A stretch of DNA of 64,000 nucleotides from Metellina segmentata. Its lineage: Eukaryota > Arthropoda > Arachnida > Araneae > Tetragnathidae. Position numbers and translations under genes: made by a program. Shown piece after piece: positions 1 to 11,100 of the stretch (position 1 is its first letter; every line of letters starts with the position of its first letter). The notes below the pieces were generated by a model. It did not search any database. It had not been told where the DNA came from and saw nothing but the letters and a program-made list of their open reading frames with translations. The DNA is taken from positions 75,528,698 to 75,592,697 of the forward strand of contig OX375877.1 in the NCBI GenBank assembly GCA_947359465.1, read 5' to 3'.

Positions 1-23
1 CCTCAATTCGTAGCAGCTGAGAT
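1..23 (-). mobile_element. Edge of a Tc1 fragment (possible third tandem unit)
   Basis: These bases equal 4481-4503 and match the middle of the Tc1 element that continues past 8984. They are the right-hand edge of a Tc1 copy lying mostly outside the window. This suggests that the 4.48-kb array continues to the left. Confidence 0.7.
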
Positions 24-187
24 TATACATCGTCCCAAAAATATTGATGTTTTTAAAATTCAGTGTATTTAAACTTTTTTACCCATTTCTTAAAACTGGT
101 ATATCAACTAGTGATGATATATCGACAGCAAAACATCGATGTTTTGAAACTTCGATCTTCAAAATTAAAACATCGATGTTGATAATA

Positions 188-1495
188 CACTGCTTGACAA
201 TTGCTAAGGAACTACCGATTTATGCAAAACTGCGATTCGGAAAGCCGCTCAATCGTAGAAAATGTACGTGCAGAGGGTGCTGTAGAGCAATTGTGGCTGC
301 TCGAAGCTGGGCAAAGTGTCACCCAAGTTGCCGCAGCAATACGTGTCAAAAAGCGTTATTTCGCTGTAATAAAGAACCGCGGAAGGTGAAAAGGCTATGA
401 GAAAGCATGTTGGTGGTCGTAGGAGGAGCACCACACCCAGAGAGGATGCACATATATCCTAACAGCAATAAGGAACAAACATCTCACTCCGAGACAGATT
501 GGTTCAGAGCTTGCAACCGCTACCGGAACTCGTGTATCTGCCAAAACAATTTCCGGACGATTAAATCAAGCTCGCTTGTATGCACGGAAGCCTGTTAAGT
601 ACTCAGTTACAACCACGCCATCGTCGGGAAAAGTTACGCTTGTGTAAAGAACATATTCGTTGGAATCAGCAACAGTGGTCCACAGTCATGTTCTTCGACG
701 AATCCTGATTCACTGTGAAGAGGGATTCTGGACATCAACTACTGTGGAGAGAGAAGGGTACACACCACAGAATGCTCGTGAAGTTGACCGTTATGGCCGA
801 GGGGTCATGATGTGGGCAGGCATTATGCATAATGGCAGAACACAGCTACACATCTTTGATGCTGGTGCCTTTACATCGCAGCAGTATTGCACGGAGATTC
901 TCCGGGGTCATATTCGTTTATTTCGGGTTGCAGTGGGTCCAAACTTTCTGTTCATGGGTAACAATGCATGCCCACACAAGACAGTTGATGTCTCTGAGAT
1001 ACTAGAGAGCAAAGATATTGAGCGCATGGAATGGCTTTCGTATTCACCGGAATTAGATCCCATTGAACATGCTTGAGATGATCTTTGTAGACGTATTTAA
1101 AAAAGGAATCACCCACCCCAAACTGTGCAGGCCCTCAACATTGCTTTGAGAGAGGAATGGAGAAATATCCCCCAAGCACTCTTCGACTGTTTAGTGGAGA
1201 GCATGCATAGCAGATGCTAAATGTGCAAGGAGGCCTCACTTCTTACTGAGTGACTATATCTGTCATGACTCCGGATAGAAAGAACATTTTTCGAGACTTT
1301 GTAAATTGCTCTAAGGAGCAGATTTTTTTCTTTTTATTATCTTGCTTTTCCATGAGTAAAAATCTGCAGCATTTTGCATTATATTTAATGCACAGTATCT
1401 TAATTAAATATGTATGCTGTTTCGTTTCTTTAATCAATGAATATTGTTAATTATTTAAAAAATTGCGTTTGATCCTTAGCAATTGTCAAGCAGTG
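188..1495 (+). mobile_element. Tc1-like DD34E transposon (inactive), copy 1
   Basis: Inverted ends CACTGCTTGACAATTGCTAA (188 onward) and its complement (ending 1495) are flanked by TA at 186-187 and 1496-1497, the Tc1/mariner target. The element is 1308 bp and holds a decayed transposase. It sits inside an AT-rich repeat containing the palindrome ACATCGATGT. The duplicated copy is at 4668-5975. Confidence 0.93.
201..1220 (+). pseudogene. Tc1-like transposase pseudogene, copy 1
   Basis: Fragments in shifting frames give a helix-turn-helix part (EAGQSVTQVAAAIRVKKRYF), then FFDES with a stop directly after, then RYGRGVMMWAGIMHNGRTQL, and finally SPELDPIEHA, a stop, and a C-terminal tail ending at 1218-1220. 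The usual second catalytic motif (DNARPH) reads GNNACPH, so the catalytic Asp is lost. The Glu of PIEH lies 34 residues beyond that position, the DD34E spacing of Tc1. Several stops and frameshifts show that it cannot make transposase. The RNase-H-fold enzyme would have cut and pasted the element at TA sites. Confidence 0.9.
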
Positions 1496-1497
1496 TA

Positions 1498-1765
1498 TAT
1501 CGCACCAAAACCATCGATGTTTTTAAAATTCAGAGTACTTAAACTCCCCCACCCCACGCCCATTTATTAAACATCGACGTCGCATCCCTACTTTTCAGAC
1601 CCTTCACCCTTGGCCACTTTGGTCTAAAAGTATGTTCAATTTGCTGATTATAAAAATTATGCTACTTGGTTATTTTTAAAACGGTACTTTAAAAAAAACA
1701 TCGATGTTACAAAAACATCGACTCCAATACATCGAAAGTTAAAAATATCGACATCGCATCCCTAT
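1498..1765. repeat. hAT-like AT-rich repeat flanking the Tc1, copy 1
   Basis: About 55 bp before the Tc1 (35-90) and after it (1503-1558) are similar: both contain GATGTTTTTAAAATTCAG. The stretch is rich in ATCGATGT/ACATCGAC words and twice reads CATCGC or GTCGC followed by ATCCCTA. Such TAGGGATGC-type ends occur in some hAT elements, so a decayed hAT MITE is my inference. No transposase is visible. The second copy is at 5978-6245. Confidence 0.45.
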
Positions 1766-3453
1766 TGTTAACTGACACAGAAAATCATCCACACTTTATA
1801 AATACGTTTCCAACTAAACACCGCACTAACAATTTGCATAAACTCTAATATTAGCATTCGTTGCTTTACTTGTTAATACGATATATTGAAGGAATATATT
1901 TTCGATATTTTTCATATGATTTTACCATTTTTTACAGCAGGCTGGTAGTTTGTTGACATTTCCACTCAGTCAACAATATGCAAATTTGCAGTGGATTTAC
2001 ATTTCCGAAAAATTTCTGTTTTCACTTTGTGAACAATCCCCAATAGCGATAATAATCATCGAATTTTGCAAACGATCTCACTGCGCTACTAATTATGCAC
2101 GTAATGAGCTGAAATTTGGAATTCCGATGTTTCAGTAACAGTTGAATCACATGGTGTCAAAATTTGCCCACGTTTCTATTCATAATTTTTATGAATATTT
2201 ATTTCAAAATTGATAAAAAATAGTAAATTTACTTTGATAATTAAAATGTTTATAGATTGTGTTTGGGTTTTTGAGTAACAAAGGATGAATAAACAATTTC
2301 CAGTAAAAATTAATGTTTTTAGCAAGTACTATAACAAAAAACGTGAAACACAAATTTAATATTGGGAGATCTAATTTTCAAACACTTACAAATCCAATCA
2401 AATTGATGAATTTTTTTTTATTTCCACCTGAAATTGTGTGTAGAATTTAAATTTGTGATAAAAGATGGGGATTCGTATTGAAATTATTGGAGCAAGCACC
2501 CAATTTAATGTGAAGACGGCCCCTTGAGAGAAATTTCAAATATTGATATTTGTAGAAAACATTCATCCCTAACGATTTCTACCTTCCGTTTTGTTCTACG
2601 ATGTAAATTGTGCAATTGCGATCGGGTGAGTCGTTTTTTTTTTTTTTTTTAACTATTATACATGAAGCTTATATAAAGGATATTCAAATAAAGCTTAAAA
2701 GAGAGGCGAATAATGTTTTTCATTTTTGTTTATTAATTTATATTATTGTTATGAATACCAGGAAAGTTTAAAACTTAGATGACATGATGCATTTGATTAC
2801 ATTCTCGTTGCTTTACTCAAGACATAAAAAATTCCTGGTCCCTTGAGTGATGCCTTGTAGATGTTTTACTAAGTTCCAAAACTGTAAAAGGATTGTCTAA
2901 GAAACTATATAGCATCATAAATAGTATTTTTTATGCTATTTGTATGTTCAATAGCTTCACTCTTAAACTAATACAAAAATTACAATAATTGCAATTAAGT
3001 ATTTGTTTTAAGCTTGCAGATTATATTTCATTTTAAAATTAGAAAGGTTTCTCAGTGGTAAAGCTGTTTTTCTCCTTACTCTATGCCTGCTGTTAAACAA
3101 CTTGTTGCACAGGAAATGCCTACTGCTGTTTTAATTAAAATTTTGCAAAATAAACATTTCTTACAATTGTAATACTACAAACAAATTTCTTACAATTGTT
3201 ATAATTCATAGAAAAGTACTTATCACATATTTTGTTGAAGATTGTAATAAAATCAGTATATTATGTCTCCTCTTTGTATCATGCATCAGTTCATGTCCCA
3301 TATGGGTTCTATAGAAAAAAACTATAAAGCTGACGTTGAACTCTCTATAGGCACAGTTAGATATCCTTTTACAATAATTCCAGATGTTGTGTAAGTAAAT
3401 AACGTAACAGAAAACTGATAAATAAGACACAAAATAGTCAAAACTCAAAAAAC
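1766..3453. other. Non-coding stretch of tandem unit 1
   Basis: AT-rich DNA. Short open frames are unrelated to one another and show no conserved motif. A T-run near 2636-2650 differs in length from copy 2. No feature is supported except that this region may hold the 3' UTR or downstream flank of the - strand exon at 3554-3666. Confidence 0.6.
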
Positions 3454-3459
3454 TTTATT
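3454..3459 (-). promoter_or_regulatory. Poly(A) signal AATAAA (copy 1)
   Basis: TTTATT on the + strand reads AATAAA on the - strand, about 95 bases beyond the stop codon of the exon at 3554-3666. This is a sensible distance for a 3' end. Confidence 0.5.
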
Positions 3460-3553
3460 CAATCATTTACATATCATAAATAGGTATTTTTTCTGCACAA
3501 ACTGAAAAAATACTTGATAAATTTGAATATACTCTAAAATTGATCTAATCATT

Positions 3554-3666
3554 CTACTTATTTTGCAATTCTTCACGTGTAAGTACTTCTTTTTCAATGT
3601 TGTTAAACCCTTTAACATGTAAAATTGTGGCCTTTTCTCCTCCAAATTTCCTTGCACAGTCATAAA
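3554..3666 (-). CDS. Duplicated last exon of the small membrane-protein gene (distal copy)
   Basis: On the - strand a pyrimidine-rich acceptor (CTCTTTTCAG) precedes a frame that reads YDCARKFGGEKATILHVKGF and ends ELQNK-stop. The exon enters with two bases of a split codon, which fits the phase-1 donor at 12907. The copy at 8035-8147 differs by Arg to His near the end (LTREELQ here, LTHEELQ there). It may be an alternative last exon, a dead duplicate, or the result of a falsely duplicated assembly. There is no first exon for a second gene copy between the two units. Confidence 0.6.
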
Positions 3667-3956
3667 CTGAAAAGAGATTTCTGATAGATTGCAGTTTTTG
3701 TTTTATTTTATAATAGGGGTTGACTGTGTGCATGAATAAATGCACACAGTTCAATGTAATGTAATCAAAACACTAAAAGGATATCATATCGAACAATTAA
3801 GAATAAATTGCGATCTATTATTTCATTTAATAAATATATGTTCTAATACTACAAATTTTTGTATTATACAAATTTGTGGAATTTGGATGATTGTCATACT
3901 TTGATAATCCTAATAATTTGATGTGAGAGGGAACTGGATTGAGATAAACATACATA

Positions 3957-4503
3957 TACTGCTGTTTGTAAAAAATGCAACACTACGAAGGAGTCATCAG
4001 AAATAAATGAAATTTAATACACAAACGTCTTGTATTAGTACAAATAAATGAATAAATTTTCAAAGCAAAAAAATATTAAGTGTCCGATATCAGTATTTGG
4101 TGTAGCCAACACGCGCTGCAATAAGTGCTGCTATACGATGTGGCATAGAGTGAAACATATGTTGAATGTCTGCTTGTGGAAGATAATTCCATATTGTTTG
4201 TATGCGCACCCAAAGTTCGTCTTTTGAAGCTGTAGGACGCGGATCACGAGCGAGACGCCGACCAACCAAATCCCACACCTGCTTAATAGGCGGCATATCC
4301 GGCGAATAAGCAGGCCAAGGAAGAAGTTGCATGTGTTGGGCTGAAAAGAAGTCTCGAACATTTCTTGCAACATGTGGGCGTGCATTATCCTGTTGAAAGA
4401 TAGCTCCAGGGATGCCTTGAAGGAAGGAACGACTTCGGGCTCTAGCACTTCACGGACGTACCTGTTGCTATTCAGATTACCCTCAATTCGTAGCAGCTGA
4501 GAT
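3957..4503 (-). mobile_element. Tc1 element truncated at the tandem junction (C-terminal half)
   Basis: It starts at a TA (3955-3956) with an end like TACTGCTGTTTGTAAAAAAT and encodes, on the - strand, FQQDNARPHVAR, WPAYSPDM and IKQVWDLVGRRL. It stops at 4503 where the tandem unit restarts. It is the left part of the complete element at 8438-9835. Confidence 0.9.
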
Positions 4504-4667
4504 TATACATCGTCCCAAAAATATTGATGTTTTTAAAATTCAGTGTATTTAAACTTTTTTACCCATTTCTTAAAACTGGTATATCAACTAGTGATGATAT
4601 ATCGACAGCAAAACATCGATGTTTTGAAACTTCGATCTTCAAAATTAAAACATCGATGTTGATAATA

Positions 4668-5975
4668 CACTGCTTGACAATTGCTAAGGAACTACCGATT
4701 TATGCAAAACTGCGATTCGGAAAGCCGCTCAATCGTAGAAAATGTACGTGCAGAGGGTGCTGTAGAGCAATTGTGGCTGCTCGAAGCTGGGCAAAGTGTC
4801 ACCCAAGTTGCCGCCGCAATACGTGTCAAAAAGCGTTATTTCGCTGTAATAAAGAACCGCGGAAGGTGAAAAGGCTATGAGAAAGCATGTTGGTGGTCGT
4901 AGGAGGAGCACCACACCCAGAGAGGATGCACATATATCCTAACAGCAATAAGGAACAAACATCTCACTCCGAGACAGATTGGTTCAGAGCTTGCAACCGC
5001 TACCGGAACTCGTGTATCTGCCAAAACAATTTCCGGACGATTAAATCAAGCTCGCTTGTATGCACGGAAGCCTGTTAAGTACTCAGTTACAACCACGCCA
5101 TCGTCGGGAAAAGTTACGCTTGTGTAAAGAACATATTCGTTGGAATCAGCAACAGTGGTCCACAGTCATGTTCTTCGACGAATCCTGATTCACTGTGAAG
5201 AGGGATTCTGGACATCAACTACTGTGGAGAGAGAAGGGTACACACCACAGAATGCTCGTGAAGTTGACCGTTATGGCCGAGGGGTCATGATGTGGGCAGG
5301 CATTATGCATAATGGCAGAACACAGCTACACATCTTTGATGCTGGTGCCTTTACATCGCAGCAGTATTGCACGGAGATTCTCCGGGGTCATATTCGTTTA
5401 TTTCGGGTTGCAGTGGGTCCAAACTTTCTGTTCATGGGTAACAATGCATGCCCACACAAGACAGTTGATGTCTCTGAGATACTAGAGAGCAAAGATATTG
5501 AGCGCATGGAATGGCTTTCGTATTCACCGGAATTAGATCCCATTGAACATGCTTGAGATGATCTTTGTAGACGTATTTAAAAAAGGAATCACCCACCCCA
5601 AACTGTGCAGGCCCTCAACATTGCTTTGAGAGAGGAATGGAGAAATATCCCCCAAGCACTCTTCGACTGTTTAGTGGAGAGCATGCATAGCAGATGCTAA
5701 ATGTGCAAGGAGGCCTCACTTCTTACTGAGTGACTATATCTGTCATGACTCCGGATAGAAAGAACATTTTTCGAGACTTTGTAAATTGCTCTAAGGAGCA
5801 GATTTTTTTCTTTTTATTATCTTGCTTTTCCATGAGTAAAAATCTGCAGCATTTTGCATTATACTTAATGCACAGTATCTTAATTAAATATGTATGCTGT
5901 TTCGTTTCTTTAATCAATGAATATTGTTAATTATTTAAAAAATTGCGTTTGATCCTTAGCAATTGTCAAGCAGTG
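4668..5975 (+). mobile_element. Tc1-like DD34E transposon (inactive), copy 2
   Basis: Same element as 188-1495, carried along by the tandem duplication, with TA at 4666-4667 and 5976-5977. The same internal stops and frameshifts are present, so the element was already dead before the duplication. Confidence 0.93.
4681..5700 (+). pseudogene. Tc1-like transposase pseudogene, copy 2
   Basis: Duplicate of the pseudogene at 201-1220, with the same stop after FFDES and the same loss of the second catalytic Asp (GNNACPH). One visible change is AGC to CGC in the N-terminal part (near 4815), which is silent in some frames. Confidence 0.9.
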
Positions 5976-5977
5976 TA

Positions 5978-6245
5978 TATCGCACCAAAACCATCGATGT
6001 TTTTAAAATTCAGAGTACTTAAACTCCCCCACCCCACGCCCATTTATTAAACATCGACGTCGCATCCCTACTTTTCAGACCCTTCACCCTTGGCCACTTT
6101 GGTCTAAAAGTATGTTCAATTTGCTGATTATAAAAATTATGCTACTTGGTTATTTTAAAACCGGTACTTTAAAAAAAACATCGATGTTACAAAAACATCG
6201 ACTCCAATACATCGAAAGTTAAAAATATCGACATCGCATCCCTAT
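5978..6245. repeat. hAT-like AT-rich repeat, copy 2
   Basis: Second copy of 1498-1765, with ACATCGATGT words and GCATCCCTA ends. It differs slightly from copy 1 near 6154-6165. Confidence 0.45.
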
Positions 6246-7934
6246 TGTTAACTGACACAGAAAATCATCCACACTTTATAAATACGTTTCCAACTAAACA
6301 CCGCACTAACAATTTGCATAAACTCTAATATTAGCATTCGTTGCTTTACTTGTTAATACGATATATTGAAGGAATATATTTTCGATATTTTTCATATGAT
6401 TTTACCATTTTTTACAGCAGGCTGGTAGTTTGTTGACATTTCCACTCAGTCAACAATATGCAAATTTGCAGTGGATTTACATTTCCGAAAAATTTCTGTT
6501 TTCACTTTGTGAACAATCCCCAATAGCGATAATAATCATCGAATTTTGCAAACGATCTCACTGCGCTACTAATTATGCACGTAATGAGCTGAAATTTGGA
6601 ATTCCGATGTTTCAGTAACAGTTGAATCACATGGTGTCAAAATTTGCCCACGTTTCTATTCATAATTTTTATGAATATTTATTTCAAAATTGATAAAAAA
6701 ATAGTAAATTTACTTTGATAATTAAAATGTTTATAGATTGTGTTTGGGTTTTTGAGTAACAAAGGATGAATAAACAATTTCCAGTAAAAATTAATGTTTT
6801 TAGCAAGTACTATAACAAAAAACGTGAAACACAAATTTAATATTGGGAGATCTAATTTTCAAACACTTACAAATCCAATCAAATTGATGAATTTTTTTTT
6901 ATTTCCACCTGAAATTGTGTGTAGAATTTAAATTTGTGATAAAAGATGGGGATTCGTATTGAAATTATTGGAGCAAGCACCCAATTTAATGTGAAGACGG
7001 CCCCTTGAGAGAAATTTCAAATATTGATATTTGTAGAAAACATTCATCCCTAACGATTTCTACCTTCCGTTTTGTTCTACGATGTAAATTGTGCAATTGC
7101 GATCGGGTGAGTCGTTTTTTTTTTTTTTTTTAACTATTATACATGAAGCTTATATAAAGGATATTCAAATAAAGCTTAAAAGAGAGGCGAATAATGTTTT
7201 TCATTTTTGTTTATTAATTTATATTATTGTTATGAATACCAGGAAAGTTTAAAACTTAGATGACATGATGCATTTGATTACATTCTCGTTGCTTTACTCA
7301 AGACATAAAAAATTCCTGGTCCCTTGAGTGATGCCTTGTAGATGTTTTACTAAGTTCCAAAACTGTAAAAGGATTGTCTAAGAAACTATATAGCATCATA
7401 AATAGTATTTTTTATGCTATTTGTATGTTCAATAGCTTCACTCTTAAACTAATACAAAAATTACAATAATTGCAATTAAGTATTTGTTTTAAGCTTGCAG
7501 ATTATATTTCATTTTAAAATTAGAAAGGTTTCTCAGTGGTAAAGCTGTTTTTCTCCTTACTCTATGCCTGCTGTTAAACAACTTGTTGCACAGGAAATGC
7601 CTACTGCTGTTTTAATTAAAATTTTGCAAAATAAACATTTCTTACAATTGTAATACTACAAACAAATTTCTTACAATTGTTATAATTCATAGAAAAGTAC
7701 TTATCACATATTTTGTTGAAGATTGTAATAAAATCAGTATATTATGTCTCCTCTTTGTATCATGCATCAGTTCATGTCCCATATGGGTTCTATAGAAAAA
7801 AACTATAAAGCTGACGTTGAACTCTCTATAGGCACAGTTAGATATCCTTTTACAATAATTCCAGATGTTGTGTAAGTAAATAACGTAACAGAAAACTGAT
7901 AAATAAGACACAAAATAGTCAAAACTCAAAAAAC
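6246..7934. other. Non-coding stretch of tandem unit 2
   Basis: Same content as 1766-3453. No gene, RNA or mobile-element motif is seen. Confidence 0.6.
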
Positions 7935-7940
7935 TTTATT
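7935..7940 (-). promoter_or_regulatory. Poly(A) signal AATAAA (copy 2)
   Basis: AATAAA on the - strand about 95 bases past the stop at 8035-8037. It is the likely 3'-end signal for the small membrane-protein gene. Confidence 0.55.
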
Positions 7941-8034
7941 CAATCATTTACATATCATAAATAGGTATTTTTTCTGCACAAACTGAAAAAATACTTGATA
8001 AATTTGAATATACTCTAAAATTGATCTAATCATT

Positions 8035-8147
8035 CTACTTATTTTGCAATTCTTCATGTGTAAGTACTTCTTTTTCAATGTTGTTAAACCCTTTAACATG
8101 TAAAATTGTGGCCTTTTCTCCTCCAAATTTCCTTGCACAGTCATAAA
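8035..8147 (-). CDS. Last coding exon of the SMIM26-like gene (proximal copy)
   Basis: It encodes YDCARKFGGEKATILHVKGF and a tail ending EELQNK-stop. The entry phase matches the first exon. It is the copy nearest to exon 1, and a poly(A) signal follows at 7935-7940. The copy at 3554-3666 would splice equally well by phase. Confidence 0.6.
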
Positions 8148-11100
8148 CTGAAAAGAGATTTCTGATAGATTGCAGTTTTTGTTTTATTTTATAATAGGGG
8201 TTGACTGTGTGCATGAATAAATGCACACAGTTCAATGTAATGTAATCAAAACACTAAAAGGATATCATATCGAACAATTAAGAATAAATTGCGATCTATT
8301 ATTTCATTTAATAAATATATGTTCTAATACTACACATTTTTGTATTATACAAATTTGTGGAATTTGGATGATTGTCATACTTTGATAATCCTAATAATTT
8401 GATGTGAGAGGGAACTGGATTGAGATAAACATACATATACTGCTGTTTGTAAAAAATGCAACACTACGAAGGAGTCATCAGAAATAAATGAAATTTAATA
8501 CACAAACGTCTTGTATTAGTACAAATAAATGAATAAATTTTCAAAGCAAAAAAATATTAAGTGTCCGATATCAGTATTTGGTGTAGCCAACACGCGCTGC
8601 AATAAGTGCTGCTATACGATGTGGCATAGAGTGAAACATATGTTGAATGTCTGCTTGTGGAAGATAATTCCATATTGTTTGTATGCGCACCCAAAGTTCG
8701 TCTTTTGAAGCTGTAGGACGCGGATCACGAGCGAGACGCCGACCAACCAAATCCCACACCTGCTTAATAGGCGGCATATCCGGCGAATAAGCAGGCCAAG
8801 GAAGAAGTTGCATGTGTTGGGCTGAAAAGAAGTCTCGAACATTTCTTGCAACATGTGGGCGTGCATTATCCTGTTGAAAGATAGCTCCAGGGATGCCTTG
8901 AAGGAAGGAACGACTTCGGGCTCTAGCACTTCACGGACGTACCTGTTGCTATTCAGATTACCCTCAATTCGAAGCAGCTGAGATCGTCCATGATACGAAA
9001 TCGCACCCCAGACCATAACTCCGGGTGTTCGGCCACTATGACGTTCGATAACTCACTCTGGAAGGCAGCGTTCACCGGCATAGCGTCTAACAAGAATGCG
9101 GCCATCATGGTTCCACAAATTAAAGCGGGATTCGACAGAAAAGACAACTTGTTGCCAATCAGCCCGCCAGGCTCTGTGCTCATGAGCCCATTGCAGACGC
9201 AGTCGATGGTTTGGCTTGAGGGGGATCCCGTATAAAGTAATCCTTGCACGCAATCCACGGTGCAGCAGACGTCGGCGAATTGACGAAGCCAATATTAGTA
9301 CATCTGTAACAGTAGACCAAAGTGCTGCCAACTGCCTGGAGGAAGCTGTATGGTCATTCACCGCCATGTGGACCAGGTGTCTATCATCGCGCGTTGACGT
9401 CACCTTCCGTCGTCCACTCCAGTTTTTCGAGTTGTCCGGTGCTCGTCGGTCCACTGCTTCCAAACTCGCATCACTGTGGAACTGTTCCGCTGCACACGAG
9501 CTGCTATTGCGCGATAGGAAAATCCTCCTTCACGAAGGCTGATGATTGTCCCCCTTTCAAACTCCGTAAGTTGTTGAAATTTCACCCTATTTCGTCGTGG
9601 AGGCATACTTAGGTCTCACAAAACGTTCGCCACTAAAAAATAACCATGCACTATTCTCAACGTCCCGCTACACCCCTCTATTTATACGCTTTGAGCATCA
9701 GTGCTCACACCACGCATGCGTGGTGGCTCTGAAACTTTACTATTTTGCATAACATCCTATAGTTGACATTTGCTGCAAATTTCATTTCTTTAGGATGATT
9801 CCTTCATGATGTTGCATTTTTTACAAACAGTAGTGTATATAGGCTAGTTTCTAATTTTAACATCAGTCTTTGAAATATCATTCAAACCTGGGTCACAATT
9901 TATGTTGCTGTAAAATTGAATTACTAAAATGATTTTTTTCTAAAAGTGATGAACCAATACCATCATTACTCTTGTGATTTGTCTAGTAACATTCATTATT
10001 AATTTAGTTTTATTGCAAAATAAAAATATGTCTAGTTATGGTAGAATATGTTCTCAAAGTGATTTGAACCAAATAAAAGTTTTTTAAATTCAACCTTATT
10101 TTATTGAATTCTGTTTAACAATTGAGAAATAAGTGTTGCTGTTGAGAAAATGATTATCCGGATGATTCATTTATGTGAACAAATATAAAAGGAATTTATC
10201 GTGCAAGGCAAGGCAAACTATTACCCAGATTTAAAATTAGCACAAGCAACAACAATTTTTATACATACCTTATGAATAAGTTTTTAGGACATTTGCATGT
10301 GCAAGGCTTGTACAATATAGATTGTTCATATACTTTTTGAAATTATAACGTTGCAAACTGTTACACGGAAAAGAATTATCTAGTTAAATGCACAAAGAAA
10401 ATGGTACAATAGACATTATGCTACACTTTTTCTTACTTCTAATTCCATTTTAATGGAGATATAGCTATCTTCCATAATTCTACAGCTACAATCTTACATC
10501 AAGTCAAGAAACAAGACCAAGGGTAGCAAGATCTATTTCAAAACAGTAACAATAGCAATTTTTGAAATTTATCATCCAACTAATGCATAAAGGAAAGTGG
10601 GAAGTTCATTGTTTGGGCAAAGGAACAAGAAAAATAAATTATTATTATTTTGGTGAGTACATAACTACAATCATAGGCATAACCAGGAGGGGGTTCGGGG
10701 TGCACAACCCCCCCCCCCTTCAGTTATTCAAACAAGATAGTCAGATTTGTAAATGACAAGCAATTGGAGCTTTAAGCTTTATGGCTATTTACACTAGCTT
10801 TTTTTACGCTCATAATATAAATAATTGCACAACAAAAGTGAAATTTGTATTCACTTGATTTTTAAGTTTAACTTATTAGAATGTTTTTTAAACAACCAAC
10901 TAGGAAAATGTTTATATGTATTTACCACAACAAAAAAAAACACTGATTAATTTCGTCCAAATGTAATAGTTCATGAAGTTCTAGTGACTATTTTTCTTCT
11001 CTCTTTAATTTAGTGGTAATCAAAAAATCTAAAAGTATGTGCATTCTTACCAATGATGCTTTTTATTTCAATAATGTTAATATATTATTTTGTTACTGAT

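Larger units (their letters stand above)
24..4503. repeat. 4.48-kb tandem repeat unit, copy 1
   Basis: The sequence recurs almost base for base at 4504-8984, offset by 4480 and later by 4481 bases. Differences seen by eye are a handful of substitutions (for example near 350, 1383, 3577 and 3853) and one-base changes in A or T runs. The join runs from the middle of a Tc1 element (…CAGCTGAGAT at 4503) straight into TATACATCGTCCC. The unit holds a Tc1 element, hAT-like repeats, a coding exon on the - strand and a truncated second Tc1. A true recent duplication and an assembly artefact from divergent haplotypes are both possible. Confidence 0.95.
4504..8984. repeat. 4.48-kb tandem repeat unit, copy 2
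   Basis: Second copy of the unit. At 8984 it leaves the repeat and continues into the rest of the Tc1 element (to 9835), so this is the right end of the array. It carries the last exon of the small - strand gene that is nearest to the first exon at 12907-13111. Confidence 0.95.

Noticed and set aside
9216..9612. Open frames of 96-108 codons on the + strand
   Set aside because: They are mirror frames of the Tc1 transposase on the - strand.
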